In this document: piece by piece, positions 34,577 to 43,253 of the stretch
Layout: every line of letters starts with the position of its first letter
How positions within the stretch are numbered: position 1 is the stretch's first letter
Translations under genes and position numbers: made by a program
Notes under the pieces: model-generated
The model's database searches: none
The model's input: only the letters and a program-made list of their open reading frames with translations
What the model was told of the DNA's origin: nothing
Assembly: GCA_030065875.1 (NCBI GenBank)
Contig: JASJCR010000012.1
Location: 18,105 to 82,104 of the forward strand
Source: Ardenticatenaceae bacterium
GTDB taxonomy: Bacteria > Chloroflexota > Anaerolineae > Promineifilales > Promineifilaceae
Direction of reading: 5' to 3'
DNA: 64,000 nt

Positions 34577-36409
34577 ATGCAGAAAGCTGAATATGTCTTG
34601 AACGCCATGCACAAATTAGGAATGGTGGACAAGCCGTTGACACGGGTATACAGGCAACTGTTTAACCAAAACCTGTATCTACGAGCTTACGCCAAGTTAT
34701 ATCCAAACGCCGGAGCCCTGACGCCGGGCTCCACGGCGGAGACAGTGGACGGCATGAACCTGAGACGTATCGAAACCATCATCGAAGAACTGCGTTATGA
34801 ACGGTTCCAATGGAGACCGGCCAGACGAGTGTACATCAAAAAGAAGCAAGGCGGCCGAAGACCGCTCGGTATGCCAGATTTTCGTGACAAGCTGATGCAA
34901 GAGGTAATCAACAGTCTGTTGAGTGCTTACTATGAACCGCGCTTTAGTCGGAACTCACACGGGTTTCGACCCCAGCGAGGTTGCCACACCGCTCTGTCAC
35001 AGATTTCGGTGCAGTTTACGGGCACCGTGTGGTTTATCGAAGGAGACATCAAAGGCTGCTTTGACCATATCGATCACGACATTTTAATGGCCATTATCAG
35101 CCGCAATATTCACGACCAACGGCTGTTGAATCTCATCCGCAGCGGACTAGAAGCGGGGATATTGGAGGATTTCCGGTATGAGAAGAGCTACAGCGGCACC
35201 CCACAAGGTGGTGTCCTAAGCCCTCTGCTGGCCAACATATATCTCAATGAGCTAGACCAATATGTGGAGCAGGTGCTCCAGCCAAAATGGAGAAAAGGCA
35301 AAGCGAGACGACGCAACAAAGCGTACAAGGCGTATGAATACCAAATCAGTCAGGCCTGGAAGCGAGGTGACCGGGAGGCGTGTAAGCGGCTCAAGAGAGA
35401 GCGGCGCGAATTACCAAGCCTCGACTCACACGATCCAACCTACAGACGATTGTGGTACATGCGCTATGCCGACGACTATCTGCTGGGCTATATCGGCCCC
35501 AAGCAGGAAGCGGAAACGATCAAGGCTGAGTTAGGCGACTATCTCGCAACTACCCTCAAACTCCAACAAAGCCCTGAAAAGACCCTGATTACCCACGCCA
35601 AGACGGAGCAAGCCCATTTTCTGGGTTACGCCGTCAGCGTGTATCACGCGAACCATGTCATGAGCCGCGGCACTGGACTATACATCAAGCGCCGTAGCGC
35701 CAATGGCCGTATCCGCTTGGGGATTCCAGCTGGTTTGATTCGGGAAAAGATAAAGTACTACAAACGCCACGATGTGGTCGTGAGTGAGTACGTCCTGACA
35801 CATCAATCGGTCGCCAACATCATCAAGCAATATCAGGAAAGATTTCGGGGGTTGGCTGAATATTACAAATTTGCCGTTGACCGCTATCGGTTAGGCGGTC
35901 TGAAAGGAATTATGCAGGAAGCACTGGTAAAGACCCTCGCCCAGAAGTTGAAAATCTCAGCCAGACGCGTTTATCGCAAGTACAGAAGTACAAAAGACGT
36001 GAACGGTCGGAGATACAACATTTTGGTGGAAACGGTCGAGACCAAAACCGGCATCCGTCGGTTTGAGTGGGGAGGTGTCCCACTGACCCACGTCAAACCC
36101 AGCCGTGATGAGGTTATCGACGATACAAAACCGAAAGTTCGCTGGTCGATGGGTGGTGAGCTCGTGCAGCGACTCCTCGCTGAGGAGTGTGAAATCTGTG
36201 GCAGTTCCCAACGGATCGAAGTACATCATGTACGCAACCTAGCCGATTTGAAGAAACGCTGGCGTGGCCGGAAAGCGAAGCCGACATGGGTCAAGCTAAT
36301 GGTGGCTCGCAACCGCAAAACCCTGGTGGTTTGCCGAAAGTGCCATGCGGCAATTCATGCAGGCAAAATGGATATCCCTGTGCAACAAGTTAACTGGAGA
36401 GCCGGATGA
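34577..36409 (+). CDS. ltrA: Group II intron reverse transcriptase/maturase with HNH endonuclease
   Basis: 610 residues. RT blocks: QGGRRPLGMPDFRDKLMQEV, SHGFRPQRGCHTAL, EGDIKGCFDHIDHDIL, SGTPQGGVLSPLLANIYLNE and the catalytic MRYADDYLLG (YADD). Domain X/maturase spans about 370-500 (RFRGLAEYYKFAVDR). The C-terminal HNH nuclease is intact: CEICGSSQRIEVHHVRNL ... LVVCRKCHAAIHAG. Ribosome site AGGAGG lies about 8 nt upstream. All domains needed for splicing and retrohoming are uninterrupted, so the element is potentially active. The coding end runs into domain V (36399 onward). Confidence 0.93.
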   Translation: MQKAEYVLNAMHKLGMVDKPLTRVYRQLFNQNLYLRAYAKLYPNAGALTPGSTAETVDGMNLRRIETIIEELRYERFQWRPARRVYIKKKQGGRRPLGMPDFRDKLMQEVINSLLSAYYEPRFSRNSHGFRPQRGCHTALSQISVQFTGTVWFIEGDIKGCFDHIDHDILMAIISRNIHDQRLLNLIRSGLEAGILEDFRYEKSYSGTPQGGVLSPLLANIYLNELDQYVEQVLQPKWRKGKARRRNKAYKAYEYQISQAWKRGDREACKRLKRERRELPSLDSHDPTYRRLWYMRYADDYLLGYIGPKQEAETIKAELGDYLATTLKLQQSPEKTLITHAKTEQAHFLGYAVSVYHANHVMSRGTGLYIKRRSANGRIRLGIPAGLIREKIKYYKRHDVVVSEYVLTHQSVANIIKQYQERFRGLAEYYKFAVDRYRLGGLKGIMQEALVKTLAQKLKISARRVYRKYRSTKDVNGRRYNILVETVETKTGIRRFEWGGVPLTHVKPSRDEVIDDTKPKVRWSMGGELVQRLLAEECEICGSSQRIEVHHVRNLADLKKRWRGRKAKPTWVKLMVARNRKTLVVCRKCHAAIHAGKMDIPVQQVNWRAG

Positions 36410-36432
36410 ATCAAAAGGTTCAAGTCCGGTTC
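36399..36432 (+). ncRNA. Group II intron domain V
   Basis: A 34-nt hairpin beginning GAGCCGG and ending CCGGTTC, with a purine-rich loop and the AGC triad at the base. It overlaps the last codons of the maturase gene. Confidence 0.8.
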
Positions 36433-36508
36433 GGTGGGGGGCGATTGGAAAAGTACCGCAGATCCCTGCGGCAACTCGCTGGTCGCCTACCCAACTCAAT
36501 CTTGCGCC

Positions 36509-36640
36509 GTAGGGCCGCAGCATGCTGCGGCCGATCCATCTCCCCCGACAGGATACATAGCGGTTAAACATTAAATCATTCACCATGGAGCAGAAGGCCA
36601 TGGAAGGCAACCCCACGGCCGCAGCATGCTGCGGCCCTAC
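36509..36640. repeat. Inverted pair of GGCCGCAGCATGCTGCGGCC palindromes
   Basis: The 20-bp perfect palindrome GGCCGCAGCATGCTGCGGCC occurs at 36513-36532 preceded by GTAG, and at 36617-36636 followed by CTAC, so the two 24-bp arms are exact inverses about 85 nt apart. They lie just beyond the intron's 3' end and before the helicase gene. Confidence 0.75.
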
Positions 36641-36727
36641 AACTTGGCGAAGTGGGGTAAAAAAGACCTTGAACCAATTTTGGGCAAGGGGTTGGGGGAG
36701 GGGTTAAATTATGTTAAGCTGGTAGAC

Positions 36728-38629
36728 ATGTCGTCTACCAGCGCCACCTCCCACTTCACCCATCTCATTGAGCTGCTCGAGCTTGAGGCTGTGGCCGAGC
36801 AGGCCCAGCTGCGTCGCGAAATTGCGCGGCAGGATCAAAATAGTGGGTTGAGGCGGCTGGTGATCCGCGAAGAAACCTGGGGGCTTGGGGATCGCCTGCT
36901 GCTGACGCTGGCCCCCAAAAACCAGAGTGAATCGCTGCCGTGGAGCCGCCTTGACGTGGGATCGCCGGTTCTCCTGATTGAAGAAACCGGCCGCCCTGAC
37001 CATGACGGCTGGCGCGGCGTCATCAGCCGAAAAACCCGTGAAACCATTCAAATCGCCCTATCTCATTCGCCTGAACCGGAGGCCGATCGGCCGACCTTTC
37101 GGATCGATCTATCAACCGATGAAATTTCCCGCCGCCGCATGATCCAGGCGCTGACCAAAGCGGCAGAGAGCGGCAGCGGCCGTCTGGCCGACTTGCGCCG
37201 CGTTCTCCTTGACGAGCGTCCTCCTTACTTTAGAAAAACCCGGCCGCAGCTGACCTTCTTTGACGACACTCTCAACCTGTCGCAAAAAAACGCGGTGGTT
37301 CACGCCCTGACGGCCGCTGATGTGGCCCTTATTCACGGCCCACCGGGCACCGGAAAAACCACGGCCGTGGTGGAATTGATCCGCCAGGCGGTTCGGCGCG
37401 GGGAAACGGTTTTGGCGTGTGCTCCAAGCAACATGGGGGTCGACAACCTGCTGGAGAAGCTGCTTGAGGCCCCTGAAATCAGCAACGTGCTTCGTCTGGG
37501 GCATCCGGCACGCGTGTTGCCGCGGCTCCACTCCCAAACCCTCGATCAACTGGTTGATGAGCATCCCAACGTGCAGCTGGCCCGTAAACTGCGCAAAGAA
37601 GCCCACGGGCTGTTTGGCAAAGCCGATCGTTTTACCAGAGCCAAGCCGCTGCCCGGCGAAAAAGCCGGTCTGCGCCGCGAAGCGCGCGAAATGTTAGCTG
37701 AAGCAGCTGATCTTGAGCAGCGAGCCGTCACCCAAATTATCGACCGGGCTCAGGTTGTTTGCGCCACAACCACCAGCCTCAGCGGCCGCCTGTTGGGCGA
37801 GCGTCGCTTTGAGCTGTGCGTAATCGATGAAGCAGGGCAGAGCGTTGAGGCCGGCTGCTGGATTCCCCTGCCGTGGGCTGAAAGGGTTGTGCTGGCCGGG
37901 GACCACTGTCAGCTGCCGCCAACAATCCTGTCGGTTGAGGCGGAACGGCGCGGTCTGGGGGTCAGCCTGTTAGAGCGGCTGATGATCACCCAGGGCGAAA
38001 CTCTATCCCGTCAGCTGACGATCCAGTATCGCATGCATGAAAAAATTATGGGTTTTTCCTCGGTTGAGTTTTATGAGGATACCCTGATCGCTGATCCCAC
38101 GGTCGCCACCCATCGGCTGATCGATTTACCGGGCGTATCGTCAAACTCGCTTACCGAAACCCCGCTCACCTTTATCGATACCGCCGGTGCCGGCTACGAA
38201 GAAGAGCTCGAACCGGCCGGGGAAAGCCGCCTAAATCGTCAGGAAGCTGAACTCGTGGCCCGAAAGGTGTGTGAGCTGCTGGAAGCGGGACTGCGCCCAT
38301 CGGCCGTAGGGGTGATCACCCCATACTCAGCCCAGGTACGTCTCCTGAAATCAATGCTGCCGGAAAGCGTAGAAATCAACTCCGTTGACGGCTTTCAGGG
38401 TCGAGAAAAAGAAGCGATCGTGATGTCACTGGTGCGCAGCAATGTTAAAGGGGAAATCGGATTTTTGGCCGAGCGGCGGCGGCTCAATGTGGCCCTCACT
38501 CGAGCGCGCCGCAAGCTTCTGGTTGTTGGAGACAGCGCGACCATTACCGTCGATCCCTTTTTTGCCCGCCTGGTTGATTACTTTGAGCAGCATGACGGTT
38601 ATCGCTCGGTGTGGGAAGATCTCGTCTGA
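36728..38629 (+). CDS. Upf1/IGHMBP2-like superfamily 1 DNA/RNA helicase
   Basis: 633 residues from the ATG at 36728 (MSSTSATSHFTHL); an in-frame ATG at 36626 starts within the palindromic repeat and is rejected. SF1B motifs: I HGPPGTGKTTAVVEL, II VIDEAGQ, III LAGDHCQLPPT, IV QYRMHEKI, V SVDGFQGREKEAIVMSLVRS, VI RRRLNVALTRARRKL. The N-terminal region (about 1-165) is the OB-like 1B domain of the IGHMBP2/SMUBP2 type. The predicted 5'-3' helicase acts on RNA or DNA. The gene is apparently monocistronic, between the intron and a two-component pair. Confidence 0.92.
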   Translation: MSSTSATSHFTHLIELLELEAVAEQAQLRREIARQDQNSGLRRLVIREETWGLGDRLLLTLAPKNQSESLPWSRLDVGSPVLLIEETGRPDHDGWRGVISRKTRETIQIALSHSPEPEADRPTFRIDLSTDEISRRRMIQALTKAAESGSGRLADLRRVLLDERPPYFRKTRPQLTFFDDTLNLSQKNAVVHALTAADVALIHGPPGTGKTTAVVELIRQAVRRGETVLACAPSNMGVDNLLEKLLEAPEISNVLRLGHPARVLPRLHSQTLDQLVDEHPNVQLARKLRKEAHGLFGKADRFTRAKPLPGEKAGLRREAREMLAEAADLEQRAVTQIIDRAQVVCATTTSLSGRLLGERRFELCVIDEAGQSVEAGCWIPLPWAERVVLAGDHCQLPPTILSVEAERRGLGVSLLERLMITQGETLSRQLTIQYRMHEKIMGFSSVEFYEDTLIADPTVATHRLIDLPGVSSNSLTETPLTFIDTAGAGYEEELEPAGESRLNRQEAELVARKVCELLEAGLRPSAVGVITPYSAQVRLLKSMLPESVEINSVDGFQGREKEAIVMSLVRSNVKGEIGFLAERRRLNVALTRARRKLLVVGDSATITVDPFFARLVDYFEQHDGYRSVWEDLV

Positions 38630-38670
38630 GCCCTTAACATTTTCACAACAACTATCTGGCAAAATGAGAA

Positions 38671-38705
38671 GCAAATAGCTATTGGCCGTTAGCAATTAGC
38701 AAATC
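38671..38705. repeat. Heptamer array upstream of response regulator
   Basis: Five 7-bp units GCAAATA, GCTATTG, GCCGTTA, GCAATTA, GCAAATC, ending 2 nt before the response-regulator ATG. It overlaps where a ribosome site would be. Units belong to the AATTAGC-type family also at 60804. Confidence 0.8.
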
Positions 38706-38707
38706 TT

Positions 38708-39421
38708 ATGTCCAAAACAATTCTTGTTGTCGATGATGAAAAAGCCCTGCGCGAGTTGGTGAGAGCCTATTTAACCGAGGAAGGATTTCGCGTGGTGACC
38801 GCGCCAAACGGCCGGGAAGCGCTGTTTGTGGCCCGCTATGAAAAACCGGATCTCATTATTCTAGACCTGATGATGCCGGAAATGGATGGTTTCGACTTTA
38901 TTCGCGTCTACAGCCGCGAGGCTGAAACGCCGATTATTGTCCTAACCGCTAAACTTGAAGAAAGTGAAAAGGTGTTGGGGCTTGAATTGGGGGCGGACGA
39001 TTATGTAACAAAGCCGTTTGGCATGCGCGAGTTAACTGCTCGGGTGCGGGCCGTTTTGCGCCGCGCTACCAAAACCCGCACCGAGAGCGATGTGGTGCGG
39101 TTGGCCGGCGTGACCTTAGATCGAGCCGGCCGGATGGTTCAGGTAGACGGGAAGCGCGTTGATTTAACCCCCTCAGAATTTGATATCTTAAATTTCTTAA
39201 TTTCATCTCCCGGCCGGGTATTTTCCCGCCTCGATTTGCTGGAGCAAATGCAGGGGGAAGATGTGTTTGATGGGTATGAGCGCACGATTGATGTACACGT
39301 GCGCCATCTGCGAAAAAAAATCGAGCCGGACCCGCGAAATCCAATCTACATTGAAACCGTATATGGGGTGGGGTATCGCTTTGCCCCTGATCTTGATCAT
39401 TCAGGAGAAAAAACCCCGTGA
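38708..39421 (+). CDS. OmpR-family response regulator
   Basis: 237 residues. Receiver domain (1-118): acidic pocket VVDDE, phospho-acceptor Asp53 in ILDLMMPEMDG, Thr in VLTAK, Lys in DDYVTKPFG. The C-terminal winged helix (about 132-230) contains LTPSEFDILNFLISSPGRVF and the recognition segment ERTIDVHVRHLRKKIEPDP, ending with VYGVGYRF. It lacks a visible ribosome site because a heptamer array abuts the start. Its stop overlaps the start of the sensor kinase by 4 nt (GTGA), so the two are translationally coupled. Confidence 0.95.
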   Translation: MSKTILVVDDEKALRELVRAYLTEEGFRVVTAPNGREALFVARYEKPDLIILDLMMPEMDGFDFIRVYSREAETPIIVLTAKLEESEKVLGLELGADDYVTKPFGMRELTARVRAVLRRATKTRTESDVVRLAGVTLDRAGRMVQVDGKRVDLTPSEFDILNFLISSPGRVFSRLDLLEQMQGEDVFDGYERTIDVHVRHLRKKIEPDPRNPIYIETVYGVGYRFAPDLDHSGEKTP

Positions 39422-40554
39422 CTCGTTCGCTGGCCGCAAAGCTCATTTTGGCTTTTTTGGTTGTGGCCGTTAGCGGAACCCTCGTTTCTACGCTGGTGAT
39501 CGGCAGCCAGACCCTACGTCAGTTTGACAATTTTATTACCCAGCGGGAAGCGATTGAGGGGGAACGGCCGCGGGGCCCTGGTGTGGGGCCGCTTCCTCCT
39601 GGAGAGCGGCCAGGATTCGGGTTTGGGCGTTATGCTCCTAATACACCAGAGCGGGTGTTTGAGAGAAATTTTCGGTGGGTTTTATTATATGGAGCCGGGG
39701 GCGCGGTGCTTCTCGGGATTCTGCTGGCCCTGGGGCTGACCAGGACAATTACCCGGCCGGTTCGTGACCTGACCGAAGCCACGCAGCGGCTGGCCCACGG
39801 GGAATTGGGTCATCAGGTGATCGTACGTTCAGAAGATGAATTGGGACAGTTGGCCACATCTTTTAACAACATGAGCAGCGATTTGGAGAAGGCTGACCGG
39901 CTGCGGCAGCAGATGACGGCCGATGTGGCCCATGATTTGCGCACGCCGCTGAGCATACTTTCCGGTTATACCGAAGCGCTGCAGGACGGGAAACTGCAGG
40001 CCACGCCCGAAATGTACCAGATCATGCATCAGCAAGTTGATCAGCTGCGCCATCTTGTCGACGATTTGCGCACGCTCTCCCTTGCGGATGCCGGGGCGCT
40101 GCCGCTTAATCGGCGGCCGGTTGATCCAAAAGCGCTCCTCGAGCGAGTGTTTTTGGCCTACATGCCCCAGGCGGAAGCGCAGGATATTACTTTGAAGCTT
40201 GATGCACCAGGCGACCTGCCATCCCTGACGGTTGATGTGGAACGCATGACCCAGGTGCTAAACAATCTGGTCGGCAACGCCATGCGTTTTACCCCTTCTG
40301 GTGGAATCGTCACGCTCATCGGCCGGCCGCAGCAGCTAGCCGTGCGTGACTCCGGCGAGGGCGTTGCCGCGGCAGATCTACCGTTTATATTCGACCGGTT
40401 TTATCGCGGCGACAAGGCCCGCCAGCGGCCGGAGGGCGAATCGGGCCTGGGGCTGGCCATCGCCAAATCAATCGTTGATGCCCACGGGGGGCGCATCTGG
40501 GCCGAGTCAGAGGGATTAGGGCGGGGAGCGACGTTCTGGATCGAAATCGAATAG
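39418..40554 (+). CDS. BaeS/PhoR-type sensor histidine kinase
   Basis: 378 residues, GTG start overlapping the regulator stop, AGGAG at 39403-39407. Two membrane helices (about 8-30 and 82-104) bracket a short extracytoplasmic loop of about 50 residues, rich in Pro/Gly/Arg (GPGVGPLPPGERPG), too small for a folded ligand domain. Then HAMP (about 105-157), HisKA with His172 in DVAHDLRTPLS, and HATPase with N box NNLVGNAMRFTP, G1/F GEGVAAADLPFIFDRFYRGD, G2 GLGLAIAKSI. The short loop suggests sensing within the membrane or through a partner. A heptamer array begins directly after the stop. Confidence 0.94.
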   Translation: MTRSLAAKLILAFLVVAVSGTLVSTLVIGSQTLRQFDNFITQREAIEGERPRGPGVGPLPPGERPGFGFGRYAPNTPERVFERNFRWVLLYGAGGAVLLGILLALGLTRTITRPVRDLTEATQRLAHGELGHQVIVRSEDELGQLATSFNNMSSDLEKADRLRQQMTADVAHDLRTPLSILSGYTEALQDGKLQATPEMYQIMHQQVDQLRHLVDDLRTLSLADAGALPLNRRPVDPKALLERVFLAYMPQAEAQDITLKLDAPGDLPSLTVDVERMTQVLNNLVGNAMRFTPSGGIVTLIGRPQQLAVRDSGEGVAAADLPFIFDRFYRGDKARQRPEGESGLGLAIAKSIVDAHGGRIWAESEGLGRGATFWIEIE

Positions 40555-40560
40555 AAATTT

Positions 40561-40602
40561 TCAATAATCAATTGGCATTAATCAATTGTCAATTAGCTTT
40601 GG
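40561..40602. repeat. Heptamer array TCAATTG type
   Basis: Six 7-bp units: TCAATAA, TCAATTG, GCATTAA, TCAATTG, TCAATTA, GCTTTGG. It starts 6 nt after the histidine-kinase stop. Within the same gap is a half REP palindrome at about 40650-40690. Confidence 0.8.
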
Positions 40603-40756
40603 CTGCCGTCGAGTGACCGAATTCAGCCGGCTGGTGTAGAATCGGACCGCCTGTCATTCCGAACGTCAGTGAGGAATCTCGTCAATCTAAAATTTAAAAT
40701 CATAATTGTCACGCCCTTTTTATTGCTCGATTGCCGATTGTTCTTTAATATGTGCA

Positions 40757-40784
40757 GCAGAGACTAGAGACCAGAGACGCTAAT
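40757..40784. repeat. Heptamer array GCAGAGA/CTAGAGA/CCAGAGA
   Basis: Four 7-bp units GCAGAGA, CTAGAGA, CCAGAGA, CGCTAAT, ending 5 nt before the kinase-fusion ATG. Related to the GAGAC family at 43248 and 63770. Confidence 0.75.
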
Positions 40785-40789
40785 CATCG

Positions 40790-43075
40790 ATGATTCCAAC
40801 GCAAATCGGCAGATATGAAATACGCAGAGAGCTCGGCCGGGGGGGGATGGCCACCGTTTACCTGGGGTTTGATCCGCGATTTAACCGCGAAGTGGCCATA
40901 AAAATCCTGCCTAAACAATTTTTACACGACCCAAATTTTAGAGCCCGCTTTGAGCGCGAAGCGCAGACCATTGCCGCCCTTGAGCATCCGGCGATTGTGC
41001 CGGTTTACGATTTTGGCGAGGATGAGGGACAGCCATTTCTGGTGATGCGCTATATGCCGGGTGGAACATTGGTTGAGCGCATTGCTGTTGGTCCGCTGCC
41101 GTTGACCGAGGCGACAAAAATTGTCGAGCGCATCGGGGCGGCCCTCGAACAGGCGCATCGCAGGGGGATTGTTCATCGCGATTTAAAACCCGGAAACATT
41201 TTGTTTGACCAGCAGGGCAATCCATATCTGGGCGACTTTGGGATCGTGAAGCTGGCGGCCGATACCAACACATTAACCGGCACCGGCATTATCGGTACCC
41301 CAGCATATATGAGCCCTGAACAGGCTCGTGGCAAGGATAAACTCGACGGCCGAAGCGATATTTACGCCCTGGGGGCGATTTTGTTTGAGATGTTGACCGG
41401 TCAGCAGCCATACAAAGCAGATACGCCCATGGGGCTAGCGGTAGCCCAAATGACCGAGCCGGTTCCGAAAATTCGAAGCGTAAACGCCAGCGTCCCACCC
41501 CACGTCGATACGGCCATTCAAACCGCGATGGCCAAAAATCGTGAGGAACGATATGCCGCGGCCGGGCAGCTGTCCGCCGCGCTGACGCAGCCCCAAACCG
41601 CACCCCCTCCGCCGCGGCCGGCCGCCGCGACCATCGTCGATCATCGCGTGTTGCCCTCTCAACCAGCCCCTCGCCGTTCAAAATCGGTTGTGCGGTGGAT
41701 GGGCGGCCTTATTGCCGCGCTTTTGCTGATTGGCGGTCCGTTTACCTATTTCAGCTTTGTTAGCGGCGGCGGTGGATTGCCGTTTCTGGGGCAGCCTGCA
41801 CCGGCGGTGACCCCCACAAGCGATGCCGTTGCTGATTTGCCGGTGTCGACCAACACCCCCGAGCCTCCATCTCCAACCGCAGAGCCGGATCCAACCGAGC
41901 CGGCCGAGGATGAACTAACCCCTCAGCCGACAGAGGTCGCGAACCCAAATGAAGATGTGACCCTCACCATTTGGGCTGAAGCCGATCAGGTCGCCGCCCT
42001 CGAAACGCTGGCGGCCGCCTTTACGCAAGATTACGGCGCCCAGATTGAAATCGAAACGGTCACGCTGGAACAGGTTCACGAACGCCTTCCATCCTGGGGT
42101 GTAGAGCAAAACACGGCCGATATTTTTGTCGGCCGGCACACGACCATGTCCTTGTTGGCCGGTGAAGGGCTGCTGGCCGAGATCAATTTAACACCGGTTG
42201 CTGATTCATTTAACCCTGAGGCGATTAATGGCTTTAAGATAGATGGCGTTCAATACGGCCTGCCATACGGCGTCGAAAATCTTGCCCTGGTCATTAACGG
42301 CTCGATTTATGGCTCAAATCCACCCACAACATGGACCTGGAACCAGGTCGTCTTAGCGGCCTATGAACTGGTTACTATCGAAGAATTTGAATACGGCCTG
42401 ATCATCCCCCGAGCCAATGCCCACCACTTTATGCCGATCCAGACCGCTTATGGCGGTTACCTTTTTGGCCGAAACCCCGACGGCAGCTACAACCTGAACG
42501 ACTTAGGTCTCGACAGCGAAGGGTCACTGGCGGCTGCTGAATTTCTTGAAGAGTTAATTGCCGCTGGCGTGATTCCTGCCGACCTTGATCAGGGAGCGGC
42601 GCTGGACGCTTTTGAGGCTGAGCGGGCGGCGATGATCCTGGCCGGTCCGTGGGCGCTCGATCGAATCAAGGCCTCCGGCGTACCTTATGAAGTGTTGGAC
42701 CTGCCGCCCCAAACGCAGCCCAGCTCACCTTTTCTCGGAATCCAGGGGTTTATGATCAGCCGTTCAAGCAGCCAGCAGGAGTTGGCGGCCGCTTTTCTGC
42801 TCGAATATGTGGCGACTGATGAAGCGATGACGGCTCTGGCCAATCGAAGCAGCCGTCCACCAGCGCATCTTGCGGCCTTTGAGAATCTACCGCCGCTCGA
42901 TAAGCGGGCGTTTGCGCAGGCCGGCAGCAACGGTCAGCCGCTGCCAACCGATCCCGAGATGAATGAAATTTGGATTATTTGGAATACCGCCATGGAGCGT
43001 ATTTTTGAAGGGGAGCCCGGCCGGGAGACCTTTGTCGAAGCAGCCGGCCGCATCCGAGAGTTGTTGGGGGAGTAG
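40790..43075 (+). CDS. Ser/Thr protein kinase fused to an extracytoplasmic sugar-binding-protein domain
   Basis: 761 residues. PknB-like kinase domain (about 9-270): Gly loop ELGRGGMATVY, Lys38 in VAIKIL, HRDLKPGN (Asp131), DFG (Asp149), activation loop GTPAYMSPEQARG, all catalytic residues present. Basic juxtamembrane, TM about 303-324 (WMGGLIAALLLIGGPFTYF), Pro/Thr-rich linker to about 385, then a family-1 solute-binding fold (388-761): LTIWAEADQVAALETLAAAF, DIFVGRHTTMSLLAGEGLL, the hinge strands YGLPYGVENLALVINGSIYG, AAAFLLEYV. By domain order the SBP faces outside and the kinase inside, implying direct signalling from an oligosaccharide-type ligand to phosphorylation. No ABC permease genes are adjacent. 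PASTA repeats, usual in PknB, are absent. Confidence 0.9.
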   Translation: MIPTQIGRYEIRRELGRGGMATVYLGFDPRFNREVAIKILPKQFLHDPNFRARFEREAQTIAALEHPAIVPVYDFGEDEGQPFLVMRYMPGGTLVERIAVGPLPLTEATKIVERIGAALEQAHRRGIVHRDLKPGNILFDQQGNPYLGDFGIVKLAADTNTLTGTGIIGTPAYMSPEQARGKDKLDGRSDIYALGAILFEMLTGQQPYKADTPMGLAVAQMTEPVPKIRSVNASVPPHVDTAIQTAMAKNREERYAAAGQLSAALTQPQTAPPPPRPAAATIVDHRVLPSQPAPRRSKSVVRWMGGLIAALLLIGGPFTYFSFVSGGGGLPFLGQPAPAVTPTSDAVADLPVSTNTPEPPSPTAEPDPTEPAEDELTPQPTEVANPNEDVTLTIWAEADQVAALETLAAAFTQDYGAQIEIETVTLEQVHERLPSWGVEQNTADIFVGRHTTMSLLAGEGLLAEINLTPVADSFNPEAINGFKIDGVQYGLPYGVENLALVINGSIYGSNPPTTWTWNQVVLAAYELVTIEEFEYGLIIPRANAHHFMPIQTAYGGYLFGRNPDGSYNLNDLGLDSEGSLAAAEFLEELIAAGVIPADLDQGAALDAFEAERAAMILAGPWALDRIKASGVPYEVLDLPPQTQPSSPFLGIQGFMISRSSSQQELAAAFLLEYVATDEAMTALANRSSRPPAHLAAFENLPPLDKRAFAQAGSNGQPLPTDPEMNEIWIIWNTAMERIFEGEPGRETFVEAAGRIRELLGE

Positions 43076-43085
43076 GTTTTCCCGC

Positions 43086-43114
43086 TATCCGGGATTCTCA
43101 AAGAATCCCGGATA
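43086..43114. terminator. Bidirectional hairpin terminator
   Basis: Perfect 13-bp stem TATCCGGGATTCT / AGAATCCCGGATA with a 3-nt loop, between the convergent kinase-fusion and tRNA-Ser genes. Confidence 0.75.
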
Positions 43115-43122
43115 ATAGATTA

Positions 43123-43209
43123 CGGAGAGGATGGGATTCGAACCCATGGTGACCTTTCAGCCACAACGCTTTTCGAGAGCGCCCCGATCAACCACTCCGG
43201 CACCTCTCC
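43123..43209 (-). tRNA. tRNA-Ser (anticodon CGA)
   Basis: 87 nt on the minus strand. The acceptor stem GGAGAGG pairs with CCTCTCC and discriminator G follows; no CCA is encoded. The anticodon loop is CTCGAAA in stem GCGCT/AGCGT, giving CGA (codon UCG). A long variable arm and T loop GGTTCGAATCC confirm class II serine tRNA. Confidence 0.95.
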
Positions 43210-43225
43210 TGCAGTAAGTCAATCT

Positions 43226-43253
43226 ATTATCTTCAAAAGAGGGAATAAGACAA
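43226..43253 (-). promoter_or_regulatory. Candidate sigma70 promoter for tRNA-Ser
   Basis: On the minus strand TTGTCT (43248-43253), 16 nt, GATAAT (43226-43231), then 16 nt to the tRNA 5' end. The -35 hexamer is the first unit of a heptamer repeat array. Confidence 0.45.

Larger units (their letters stand above)
34050..36495 (+). mobile_element. Group II intron (full length, with maturase)
   Basis: The 5' boundary GTGCGCC at 34050 fits the GUGYG consensus. The RNA 5' domains occupy 34050-34560 and contain no other gene. Domain V is visible at 36399-36432: GAGCCGGATG...AAGTCCGGTTC with the AGC catalytic triad and 34-nt length. Domain VI follows, with stem ends GGTGGGGGGCGA / TCGCCTACC. The 3' boundary is placed after CTACCCAAC at about 36495. 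The ORF is in domain IV. CGGCCG sites, dense elsewhere, are nearly absent here, supporting transfer. The exons on either side are non-coding; exact ends are by eye. Confidence 0.78.

Noticed and set aside
34404..34601. Small ORF upstream of the maturase
   Set aside because: It lies in structured intron RNA with no ribosome site and overlaps the maturase start.
36626..36727. N-terminal extension of the helicase
   Set aside because: It would translate part of the palindromic repeat; the ATG at 36728 starts the recognisable protein.
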